Below, piece by piece: positions 1 to 7,042 of a DNA stretch of 11,159 nucleotides. This DNA comes from Smittium culicis (Eukaryota; Kickxellomycota; Harpellomycetes; Harpellales; Legeriomycetaceae), in the NCBI GenBank assembly GCA_001970855.1, contig LSSN01002944.1, positions 1 to 11,159 of the forward strand, read 5' to 3'. The position numbers and the translations under genes are program-made. The first letter of the stretch is position 1. Every line of letters starts with the position of its first letter. The notes beneath the pieces are model-generated. The model had not been told where the DNA came from. It saw nothing but the letters and a program-made list of their open reading frames with translations, and ran no database searches.

Positions 1-276
1 GTTGATTCAGATGAAGCGGTTGATTCAGATGAAGCGGTTGATTCAGATGAAGCGGTTGATTCAGATGAAGCGGATGATTCAGATGAAGCGGTTGATTCAG
101 ATGAACCGGTTGATTCAGATGAAGCGGTTGATTCAGATGAAGCGGATGATTCAGATGATTCTGATGAAGCGGATGATTCAGATGATTCAGATGAAGCGGA
201 TGATTCGGATGATTCAGATGAAGCGGATGATTCAGTTGATGCGGATGATTCAGATGAAGCGGTTGATTCAGTTGAA
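1..276 (-). repeat. 18-bp in-frame coding tandem repeat, about 15 units
   Basis: Units close to GTTGATTCAGATGAAGCG (plus strand) repeat from the left edge to about 276. On the coding minus strand each unit is six residues of the type T/S-A-S-S-E-S. Some units are shortened or rearranged around 148-240, where GATGATTCA blocks are duplicated. The length changes I can read are multiples of three, so the frame is kept. The array is cut by the window edge. Confidence 0.93.
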
Positions 277-1739
277 CTGATTACTGTTGAATCACAGAAT
301 CCATCTTTATTTGCGCAGGATATTAAAATATTTTTTATTGACACGCCATCTTTATCTGCTGCGAAGTATAGTTGTTTACTTCCATTAGACAAGAATTCTG
401 GATATTTAGAATTACTAGGATCAGCTGAGCCGTAGAATATTCCATCCCTATACATTGATAGATTAGTTTCACTGGATTTAATGGTAATTATTGTTGTTTC
501 GCCTTCCTGCTCAGCATAATCACTACCAAATTTTACATCACCCAAAGCATATTCATTGCTTATTAACCCTATTTGACCACCAAGTACAATATCAAGACTG
601 ATTCCATTTGTGTTTGTTACAATGAAGTAAATATCAGATGTTTTTTCTACTTCGAATGAAAATTCAAAGTTTAATGAAGGGCACGGGATTATTTTTATTT
701 GGTTTACATCGTATAGAGGAATTGGACTGTCGCTGCTACCTGCTAGATTCATAACATCTCCAGCTTCTGAATTGCATACAACATCTGAAAATTCAGTGCT
801 AGATTCTGAAGACGATTCGATGCTAGATTCTGAAGATGATTCGGTGCTAGATTCTGAGGACGACTCAGTGCTAGATTCTGAAGATGATTCGGAGCTAGAT
901 TCTGAAGACGATTCGGAGCTAGATTCTGAAGACGATTCGGAGCTAGATTCTGAAGATGATTCAGTGCTAGATTCTGAAGATGATTCGGTGCTAGATTCTG
1001 AAGATGATTCGGTGCTAGATTCTGAAGATGATTCAGTGCTAGATTCTGAAGACGATTCAGTGCTAGATTCTGAAGACGATTCGGAGCTAGATTCTGAAGA
1101 TGATTCTGTGCTAGATTCTATGCAGGCATTATCTCGGTTGTTGCATGAAAATTGAATATCAGATATTATCATTCCTTCCTCTGTTCCACCGAAGTAGATA
1201 TTTTTTGGACCTTTGTTAAATGTACTTTGGTATTTAAGCTCATCGTTTGAGAGACTGATTTTAAAAATAGTATCTACATACACTGATATTCCATTTTCGT
1301 TACTTGTAATCAATATATTATATGTATCGCCTGATGGATATATCATATCTGATTTGGGAGATTCTACGTTTCCTAAATTAACCACAATTTCTCCCTCAAT
1401 ATTTAGAAGTTCAATCACTATTCCTGTGTTGACATATGGGCCATCTACGTCCGATATGTAAACAAATGCGTCATTCACTTGGTCCATACCGAATGATACA
1501 TTAAAAAAATAGCTTTCGCAAGGAATGACTAATGCATCGCGGGCATCTTGGAAGAACAATTCACCTATGATATTTTCTTCCAATACGCTGTAATCTGGTA
1601 GTGTGAATTGACATGTGCTTGCATTGTCTCTTTTTTGTATATTTGTATTTATGCTTGTAGTATTATTGCTGCTTGATGATAGTGCGCTTGAAATGGCAAT
1701 TGCACCCAAAGCGATGAATGGTTTTATTGAAAACTTCAT
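1..1739 (-). CDS. Secreted Ser-rich protein with duplicated four-Cys domain (partial, 3' end off window)
   Basis: The minus-strand frame is open from the ATG at 1739-1737 to the left edge, giving 579 codons and no stop. Residues 1-21 form a typical signal peptide (two Lys, then the hydrophobic stretch PFIALGAIAISSALS). A Lys-Arg pair at residues 36-37 could be a Kex2-type processing site. Domain 1 (about 43-206) and domain 2 (about 322-482) are homologous: Cys 43/74/199/206 match Cys 322/353/475/482 with spacings 31-125-7 and 31-122-7, and both carry an IPC motif and an (F/I)SC motif. Each domain is followed by a Ser/Glu-rich repeat linker (about 208-318, and 488 to the edge). Domain 2 has a faint look of the beta-sandwich Methyltransf_FA family (acidic-aromatic strand, then DIVLGG); this is only an impression. 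A secreted, wall or surface role is inferred from the leader and the Ser-rich linkers. An in-frame ATG at 1808 would add 23 residues ahead of the leader; I prefer 1739 because it gives a compact signal peptide. Confidence 0.88.
   Translation of the reverse strand, partial: MKFSIKPFIALGAIAISSALSSSSNNTTSINTNIQKRDNASTCQFTLPDYSVLEENIIGELFFQDARDALVIPCESYFFNVSFGMDQVNDAFVYISDVDGPYVNTGIVIELLNIEGEIVVNLGNVESPKSDMIYPSGDTYNILITSNENGISVYVDTIFKISLSNDELKYQSTFNKGPKNIYFGGTEEGMIISDIQFSCNNRDNACIESSTESSSESSSESSSESSTESSSESSTESSSESSTESSSESSTESSSESSTESSSESSSESSSESSSESSSESSSESSSESSTESSSESSTESSSESSIESSSESSTEFSDVVCNSEAGDVMNLAGSSDSPIPLYDVNQIKIIPCPSLNFEFSFEVEKTSDIYFIVTNTNGISLDIVLGGQIGLISNEYALGDVKFGSDYAEQEGETTIITIKSSETNLSMYRDGIFYGSADPSNSKYPEFLSNGSKQLYFAADKDGVSIKNILISCANKDGFCDSTVISSTESTASSESSASTESSASSESSESSASSESSESSASSESSESSASSESTASSESTGSSESTASSESSASSESTASSESTASSESTASSES
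796..1119 (-). repeat. 24-bp in-frame coding tandem repeat, 13.5 units
   Basis: Thirteen complete units and a half unit of GTGCTAGATTCTGAAG followed by A(C/T)GATTC(A/G) on the plus strand encode the minus-strand octapeptide ESS(T/S/I)ESSS. Variation is confined mainly to one Thr/Ser/Ile position and to synonymous third bases. The array lies exactly between the two four-Cys domains and works as a Ser/Glu-rich linker. A plus-strand open frame across it (772-1155) is only its shadow. Confidence 0.95.
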
Positions 1740-1805
1740 CTTTTTGTCAATTGCCTTTATGCTGTGACAGTTTATGATTTTTTTTTCGTGATTTGGATTA
1801 GTATT

Positions 1806-1833
1806 CATTATCTTTTTAACCCATTTATATATA
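1806..1833 (-). promoter_or_regulatory. Candidate TATA box and GGG motif upstream of the secreted-protein gene
   Basis: On the minus strand TATATATAAA occupies 1833-1824 and is followed at once by TGGGTTAAAAAG and the upstream in-frame ATG at 1808. A TATA-like run plus a GGG or CCC motif close to the start codon is known for many microsporidian genes. If this is the core promoter, transcription starting about 25-30 bases downstream would begin near or inside the 1808 ATG and favour initiation at 1739. A very short leader would instead favour 1808. Confidence 0.4.
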
Positions 1834-1847
1834 TTTTCTGTAAATTA

Positions 1848-2079
1848 AACTTCTGGAAAATATCTTGCAACATTTAAAGCGCGCACAAATCTAACTAATT
1901 AACTAATATTTTCCCACCTTTTTAATTGGCAAATAACCTACAAGTATTTATTTTTAGAATGCTTATAAATTATATAAATACTCAGCCATTAATTGCTTTA
2001 GTTGTACCTAATCGAAAATACCAATACCAATACTATATATTTACATAATTTGTAACATCATAATGTAGATATTATTTAT
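1848..2079. other. AT-rich spacer, no gene seen
   Basis: A spacer between the upstream in-frame stop of the secreted-protein gene (TAA at 1847-1845, minus) and the first TTAA element. I see no open frame, RNA gene or repeat in it. Confidence 0.6.
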
Positions 2080-2275
2080 TTATCCTTTCCCGGGCAGTAG
2101 ACTATTTTTGGACCTTCAAATATTGCCAACTGCAATCAATTTAAATCGATTAGTACCGAGGACATATAGATTATTGGTATAATGTATAATAGCAGCAAAT
2201 AATCAACTTGCTTTTAATAAATAAACGAATCATTTAATTATACATTTTAATAATTGTTGGATGGTAAAGGGTTAA
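2080..2275 (+). mobile_element. TTAA-flanked piggyBac-like MITE, subfamily A, copy 1
   Basis: About 196 bp from a slightly decayed left end (TTATCCTTTCCCGGGCAGTA) to a right end AAAGGGTTAA. It shares the left-end core GGGCAGTAGACTATTTTTGG, the block ending in ACGAATCA, and the GTTGGA near the right end with the other subfamily A copies. There is no coding capacity. Flanking TTAA with CCCTTT...AAAGGG termini is the hallmark of piggyBac-superfamily elements. Confidence 0.8.
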
Positions 2276-2575
2276 CTATTGAGTATTATGCTTTTTACTA
2301 AATTCGAGTACTTACAAAAAAAAACTATTTTTTATTATCGAAAACTTATATAATTCAATCCAATAATTTATAATAATTTTATTGAGGATTATCAAGAATC
2401 ACTCAGCGAACCATTATCCCTCTTTTCAATATAGCTACTATCCTTAAATGGTCAATTTACTTAATAAAGCCTCAAATTTTAATGAGTTGACTAGACTACA
2501 TCCAAACGATTTAAATTCTTTAGCTAAGGATTGATTTTTAGGAGCTAATGATCCTATCCCTTCGAAGAGCTGAAA
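2276..2575. other. AT-rich spacer, no gene seen
   Basis: About 300 bp between two MITE copies with no open frame, RNA gene or recognisable repeat. Confidence 0.5.
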
Positions 2576-2772
2576 TTAACAATTTCCTGCCCAATGCTCT
2601 TTGAATAAATTTAAAAATGATTCGCTTAAGATTTATAAGTAAATTTATTATTCGCTGTATTATAGCTATAAACCAGTATACGAATGAATCTCGGAATTAA
2701 GGTATTTTTATTGAACTATGTTGGATATATTTGGTAGTTCAAAAATATTCACCGAGCCCGTGAAATTTTTTA
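2576..2772 (-). mobile_element. TTAA-flanked MITE, subfamily A, inverted copy
   Basis: Read on the minus strand this matches copy 1 through its whole length. The left-end core becomes GTGAATATTTTTGAAC, then come a TTCCGAGA block, AGCGAATCA and AAAGAGCATTGGGCAGGAAA. The outer ends are decayed: the end at 2576 keeps TTAA but has lost the CCC, and the end near 2772 has lost the GGGTTAA. Length is about 197 bp. Confidence 0.75.
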
Positions 2773-2873
2773 TACATAAAACTCTTTTTTGGTGTGTATC
2801 TATTCTAATCAAGTGTTGCTATTCAATATATTATTTTTGACTATTATTTCTTTATTATTAGCAATCAAATGAG

Positions 2874-3071
2874 TTACCCTTTCCGGTGCCAACACTCTTA
2901 AACTTTATTAAAAATCATAATTGGATATGCCAAATAAAAGCTTTATGTTATTCGATACACTGAAATAATTATCCAATAAAATATTACGATTTTTTATTAT
3001 TTTTTCGATTTGTCATTTGGTTGTATAGTTTTACTAGTTCAAAAACTGCCTACTGCTCGTGAAAGGAGTAA
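2874..3071 (-). mobile_element. TTAA-flanked MITE, subfamily B, copy 1
   Basis: About 198 bp from TTACCCTTTCCGGTGCCAAC to GTGAAAGGAGTAA. It contains the subfamily B block AAAAATCATAATTGGATA and the end block TTTTACTAGTTCAAAAACTG. In the orientation where the CAGTAG-type end is 'left', it lies on the minus strand. It abuts the next element and shares its TAA with it. Confidence 0.78.
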
Positions 3072-3094
3072 CCTTTTCACGGGCAGTAGGCTGT
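3046..3094. repeat. Near-perfect hairpin at the junction of two MITEs
   Basis: GCCTACTGCTCGTGAAAGG, a short AGTA centre, and then its near-exact reverse complement CCTTTTCACGGGCAGTAGGC. It is formed because a subfamily B and a subfamily A element meet with their equivalent ends back to back. Confidence 0.85.
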
Positions 3095-3264
3095 TTAATG
3101 GCCTATAAAATATAGACGATTATGTTCAAGTAATATACATTAATTCCGAGGCTTTAAAAATCATTCGTATATTGTAAATAAACAGCAAATAGTAAAATTC
3201 ATTATAAATCATAAACGAATCAATAAATTCGCTTTTTAAAGAGCGTTGGACGGGCTAGGACTAA
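3068..3264 (+). mobile_element. TTAA-flanked MITE, subfamily A, copy 2
   Basis: About 197 bp. The left end reads GTAACCTTTTCACGGGCAGT and the right end GTTGGACGGGCTAGGACTAA, so both outer TTAA sites have mutated. The interior keeps TTAATTCCGAGGCTTTAA, an ACAGCAAATAGTAAAATTCA block and CATAAACGAATCA. These interior blocks match copies at 4713 and 7043. Confidence 0.8.
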
Positions 3265-3378
3265 TAAAAAGAATTTACTGATTCGTTAATGATTTATAAA
3301 AAATTTTATAAACTGCGGCTACGCTATTATATAAATTCGGTAGTGCAAAACCAGTCTTCAGCCATGGAAAGAGCTGTA
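3265..3378 (-). mobile_element. Decayed, internally deleted subfamily A MITE remnant
   Basis: Read on the minus strand, the region runs from a decayed left end (TTTCCATGGCTGAAGACTGG, then TTTTGCACTACC) to AAATCATTAACGAATCAGTA, which is the subfamily A interior near its right end. The middle is missing, leaving about 114 bp. The boundaries are approximate. Confidence 0.5.
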
Positions 3379-4026
3379 AAGCTGAATTCGCCTACTATTT
3401 GATGAACAAAAGTATATTAAATATTTTTTAGTATACTAGAAATGAGTCAGTTTTTTTGTGAGGCTCGCAGGTAAACTATTTTTATTGAATTCAAATATTT
3501 TGAGAAAGTATCATCGAATGAATTATCTGATACAGCCCATAGCTTTACCTAATTCTCGCAAGCAAATATAATTTACAAGAAATAAAGCTCCGCTTACGTT
3601 AAGAATACCCCACATTGAAAGGTTCTTTTGAGGGAAGGAACTTTTCCGATTAAAAAATTTCTTTAGCTTAAAAATTTATTTCGTTACTATATTCAACTAG
3701 AAATTATTATCAAATGGATTAAATAGATTAGCCAGTAATCGTGAAAAATTTCTGCTACCAAATAGATTTCCTAGGAAATAAATGTTACTCTAGCTCTAAG
3801 AGTCTACCATGTGTGAGATTATTATGCGAGTCGGGAATTTATTATTTGGATTTTTTCTATCAATCGACTTTATCTTTAATTTTACCAATCCATTGGAATA
3901 TGCGATTAAATAAAATATATAATACAAATAATAGTGTGTCACAATTTTTATCTAATATGTAACTTGCTTTATAAAAATTGTTAGCCTTTTCCCAAGAGCA
4001 TTTCGTATGCGATTTTATTTCAAGGA
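3379..4026. other. AT-rich region with faded repeat segments, no supported gene
   Basis: A 73-codon frame at 3741-3962 has no recognisable domain and no biased codon use, so I do not call it a gene. Two stretches have diverged partners elsewhere: 3513-3543 resembles 5044-5074 (shared TCGAATG and TTATCTGAT), and 3578-3613 resembles 5540-5575 (AAAGCT.CGCTT, TAAGAAT, CCCA). These point to an old dispersed repeat or a decayed gene family. Confidence 0.4.
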
Positions 4027-4040
4027 GCGGAATTCTTAAT
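4027..4040. repeat. Left target-site duplication of a LINE insertion
   Basis: GCGGAATTCTTAAT is repeated exactly at 4081-4094, flanking a 40-bp insert that ends in a LINE 3' tip and A-tail. Confidence 0.92.
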
Positions 4041-4080
4041 TTTTTTTTTTTTTTTGTCTCAGAGAGTTTATTAAACATAT
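4041..4080 (-). mobile_element. Extremely 5'-truncated LINE insertion (25-bp 3' tip plus A15 tail)
   Basis: On the minus strand the insert reads ATATGTTTAATAAACTCTCT, GAGAC and then 15 A (a 16th is shared with the duplication). The 21 bases next to the tail match the 3' end of the LINE copy at 9923-9943 with one mismatch, and include an AATAAA polyadenylation signal. An exact 14-bp direct repeat on both sides (4027-4040 and 4081-4094) shows a true target-primed insertion, truncated at its 5' end almost at once. Confidence 0.9.
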
Positions 4081-4094
4081 GCGGAATTCTTAAT
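4081..4094. repeat. Right target-site duplication of a LINE insertion
   Basis: An exact second copy of GCGGAATTCTTAAT from 4027-4040. The diverged partner locus near 4976-4998 (GAGGAGCGGAGCTCTTCCAA) carries this site once and has no insert. Confidence 0.92.
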
Positions 4095-4213
4095 AATCAA
4101 AATTTTATATCCATCACCATCACTTCTATTTATAGATATAATCAGAAGATTCTACTGGAGGGAATATTCGACGAGGTCGCTATCTTTTACTAATTTACGT
4201 CACAAATAAAACT

Positions 4214-4412
4214 TTATCCCTTTCCGAGACCAACTCTCTTAAAATTAACTAAAAATCATAATTGGATAAGTCATACAATATTTATTTATTATTGGATGTA
4301 TTTGTTTTATCAGCCAATAATTTATTAATGTCATATATTTATTAATAAGATTAATATTTGGTTGGATTGTTTTGGTTGTTCAAAGATAGCCAACCGCCCC
4401 TGAAAGGGTTAA
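4214..4412 (-). mobile_element. TTAA-flanked MITE, subfamily B, copy 2
   Basis: A 199-bp element from TTATCCCTTTCCGAGACCAA to CGCCCCTGAAAGGGTTAA. It carries AAAAATCATAATTGGATAAG and the end block GGTTGTTCAAAGATAGCCAA. The length and interior match copies at 2874 and 5686. There is no coding capacity. Confidence 0.85.
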
Positions 4413-4712
4413 AATAATAATTATGCGTGGTTAACATAAGAAAAGTCTCAAATGGCAACTTTGAACGAAGAAAGTATATATTTGAAGCATAGAATTATTG
4501 GATTTAATACTTTTAATCATAATTGTCATATGCTGAGTCAACAAGAAATTTGGTGTCTTTATTTGAATATTCTTAAAAGAAGCGGAAATTTTTTTCTGAG
4601 AAACTCCATTCGCCTATTTTTATTAGGAAATTCTATTGGTTAAATCAGGTAAACCATTTCAAAGATTTTTTCTGAAAGGTTTAAAAATAAAGATAATGCT
4701 AAGTGGGAAAAT
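4413..4712. other. Spacer with a 63-codon frame, possible gene remnant
   Basis: The plus-strand frame 4452-4643 starts MATLNEESIYLKH. A second, diverged locus at 5107-5165 has a similar stretch (LNEES, LK, IG in one frame), with a one-base length difference near the start and a stop after about 20 residues. The two may descend from one repeated or coding sequence. Nothing in the translation is recognisable, so I do not call a gene. Confidence 0.3.
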
Positions 4713-4910
4713 TTAACCCTTTCCTGGGCGGTAGACTATTTTTGGACAGCTATATATGGTTAACTACGTTCAATTAAAATACTTTAATTCAGAGGCCTTG
4801 ATAATTATAGGCGTATTTTAAAATAACTGCAAATAATTAATTTAATTATAAATCATAAGCTAATCATTAAAATTGATTTTTTTAAAGAGCATTGGACAGG
4901 AAAGGGTTAA
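4713..4910 (+). mobile_element. TTAA-flanked MITE, subfamily A, best-preserved copy
   Basis: A 198-bp element with perfect 14-bp terminal inverted repeats, TTAACCCTTTCCTG and CAGGAAAGGGTTAA. Inside are GGGCGGTAGACTATTTTTGG, a TTTAATTCAGAGGCCTTGA block, TAAATCATAAGCTAATCA and AAAGAGCATTGGACAGG. TTAA at both ends followed by CCCTTT fits piggyBac-type TTAA target duplication. It is the clearest copy for defining the family. Confidence 0.9.
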
Positions 4911-4960
4911 GCCTAATTAAAAATCATAATTGGATAAACATAATTTAAGTCATATTTTAT
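4911..4960 (-). mobile_element. Subfamily B MITE fragment
   Basis: The stretch TAATTAAAAATCATAATTGG and the bases after it match the inner side of the subfamily B end. It begins right after the TTAA of the preceding subfamily A copy, so the fragment may have been cut by that insertion. The left part of the B element is not found on the other side of the A copy. Confidence 0.5.
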
Positions 4961-5614
4961 TTATCAGATTATTTCGAGGAGCGGAGCTCTTCCAATTGTA
5001 ATTCCTAATTTGCATCATTACTTATGCTTTTAAATCTTGCTAGAATTATCTTCGAATGGTTTATCTGATTCAACTGTTAGTGATTAATTGGTTTATGCGT
5101 AATTAATTTATTTAAATGTGAGATTCTGAACGAAGAGAGCACTTTGTTAAAGTTTAATGCTATTGGCTCGTACAATCACTTTTTGTAAGTATTATTGGTG
5201 GAGTAAAAAAGGTATTTTGACTTTTCTATTTCTTCGTTACAAGATAAAACTTTTATTTGCTAAAAAAAGAATTGGTGTCATTCATTGGCCGTTTATTTTT
5301 TATGTGATTTTATGCACTGAAACTCTTTACGCCATAAATTGACCTTTTCATAAAGAATCACCCAAATAATAATATTCGTATAACTAAACCTAAGATATCG
5401 GATTAGCTAATTATTATCTAACTATTATAAATATATTAAAACCTCATTCTCACAATATTTAACTAATAAAGCTATCATAACAAATATCCAACACAACCAA
5501 TAACTTATCCTAAAAAAAAGTAAGCAAATAGGATTATAAAGAAAAAAAGCTTCGCTTCTCCTAAGAATTTCCCATATGTATTGAAGTTAATCAACCGAAT
5601 ATTAACACAATATA
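4961..5614. other. AT-rich region with faded repeat segments, no supported gene
   Basis: The 61-codon frame at 5157-5342 is Phe/Lys/Ile-rich with no recognisable domain, and I do not call it. Segments near 4970-5025, 5044-5074, 5107-5165 and 5540-5575 resemble segments near 4010-4125, 3513-3543, 4452-4500 and 3578-3613, but in a different order. Confidence 0.4.
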
Positions 5615-5689
5615 TTGATTTATCAGTATAAAATTTGGTTGGATAGTTTTACTAGTTCAAAAAAAGCCGACCGCTTATAAAAATGTTAT
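5615..5689 (-). mobile_element. Truncated subfamily B MITE end
   Basis: ATTTATCAG, then GGTTGGATAGTTTTACTAGT and TCAAAAAAAGCCGACCGC, match the terminal third of subfamily B. The outer end has decayed to TATAAAAATGTTAT, which directly joins the next full-length B copy. The inner boundary is approximate. Confidence 0.6.
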
Positions 5690-5884
5690 CCATTTCTCGG
5701 GCCAATCCTCATTAAATTTAATAAAAATTATAATTGGACACGATCATTTTATATCATTTGATATTGGTCACAGGTATGTAAACATCCAATAAAATATTAT
5801 ATCTCTTCTTTAATTTATCAGAATATCATTTGGTTATATAGTTTTGATAGTGCAAAATTAGTCTACCGCCAGTGAAAGGGTTAA
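5686..5884 (-). mobile_element. TTAA-flanked MITE, subfamily B, copy 3
   Basis: A 199-bp element from TTATCCATTTCTCGGGCCAA to CCGCCAGTGAAAGGGTTAA. It contains AAAAATTATAATTGGA and TTTGATAGTGCAAAATTAGT. Its right-hand TTAA (5881-5884) is also the left boundary of the long inverted repeat that follows. Confidence 0.83.
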
Positions 5885-6139
5885 TACTGGATTTTGCAAT
5901 CGAATCTCTAAAAGCTTCGATCAATTGTAGATATCGCCCAAGCAATTTCTAAAAAAAATTATTTTATTCCGAATTACAAAAGTGCAACCCTAAGTCGATT
6001 CTAAATGTATCAATCGATTTTTTTACAAGTTTCAAAGTTGACTCTAATTGACTCAAACAATTTTCATAAAGCTTAAAAGTTGATTCTAATTGACTCTAAC
6101 AAATTCCTAATATATTTATGATTCGCTAAAAAATCTGCT

Positions 6140-6333
6140 TTAACCCTTTCCCGTCCAAAGGTTTTTAAAGCAACAAATATATTGATTCAATAGCTTTAGA
6201 AAAAATTTATTATTCGCAGGTACTTTGCTATAAACCAATTGCTGAGTGATTCTTATAATTAGAATACTATTATAGAAAACACTTGCTTATATTTTGATTC
6301 TCAATTACATACTACCGCCCATGAAAGGATTAA
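6140..6333 (-). mobile_element. TTAA-flanked MITE, subfamily A, inverted copy nested in the long inverted repeat
   Basis: A 194-bp element from TTAACCCTTTCCCGTCCAAA to CTACCGCCCATGAAAGGATTAA (both ends as read on the plus strand; the last is the inverted left end). The interior is more diverged than in other A copies but keeps ATTTATTATTCGC and TATAAACCAAT, which pair with the inverted copy at 2576. It lies just inside the left arm of the long inverted repeat. Confidence 0.75.
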
Positions 6334-6892
6334 GTAGATTGATAAAATTAAATAAAAATAGGTACTACTAAATTTTTTAATGAATCACATTGAGTTTTTT
6401 TAATTTACACCATTGTAATATTTTTTCAAAACATTAATTTTTTAATTATTTTTATCACTTTATTAATACTTGAAAAAATATTTAAAATTAAAGGATTAAA
6501 ATCTGTATTCATTTAAAATTTTTTTTTTTTTGATCCAGTTAAATTAAAATAAAATTTTAAAGCAGTATTCCAACTATTTATACCTACCAATTTTCGGATA
6601 TTTTATCATTATACTATTAGATTTTTTGAAATTTTAATACATTTTCAAGTTATTGGCAGTGATCGTTTCAGTTGCAAGATGTGTTAGCTAGACTTTGAAT
6701 GCACGTTTAGCAGTTAATTACTGCTTAAATCTGTTTAAAAAATTTATTATGGTTATATTACTTTATTTAAATATATAAAATAGAAAAGCAAAAAAGGCAA
6801 GGATTAATAAAAATAAAAGTGATTGAAATGGTGTTTCAATTGTTTTAACAGTAAATTATGAGCGTTTGAATTATATTTGGGTCTTGTAGAAA
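6334..6892. other. Centre of the long inverted repeat, no gene seen
   Basis: A very AT-rich sequence with a T12-13 run near 6520. No open frame of useful length, RNA gene or terminal repeat was found. Confidence 0.5.
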
Positions 6893-7042
6893 ACTGCACG
6901 AGTCAATTAGAATCAGCTTTAGAACTTATAGAAAATCGACTTTGAAAACTTAGAAAATTGGTTGAACTGTTGAATAATTTTGGATGATACATTTAGAGTT
7001 AACTTTGTTTTACTAATGTAATTTCTATTGAAAAATCCTGTA

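Noticed and set aside
1..276. CRISPR-like array at the left edge
   Set aside because: The units are contiguous with no spacers, keep a coding frame and encode a Ser-rich linker.
2..280. Plus-strand frame of repeated IQMKRL units
   Set aside because: It is the complement of the 18-bp coding array of the minus-strand secreted-protein gene and has no other support.
772..1155. Plus-strand acidic repeat frame (VLDSEDDS units)
   Set aside because: It is a shadow of the 24-bp minus-strand array. The minus frame is supported by a signal peptide, duplicated domains and matched cysteines on both sides.
1213..1461. Plus-strand 82-codon frame
   Set aside because: It lies entirely opposite domain 1 of the minus-strand gene and has no recognisable motif.
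3741..3962. 73-codon plus-strand frame
   Set aside because: No domain, no codon bias against the AT background and no upstream signal; chance open frame is likelier.
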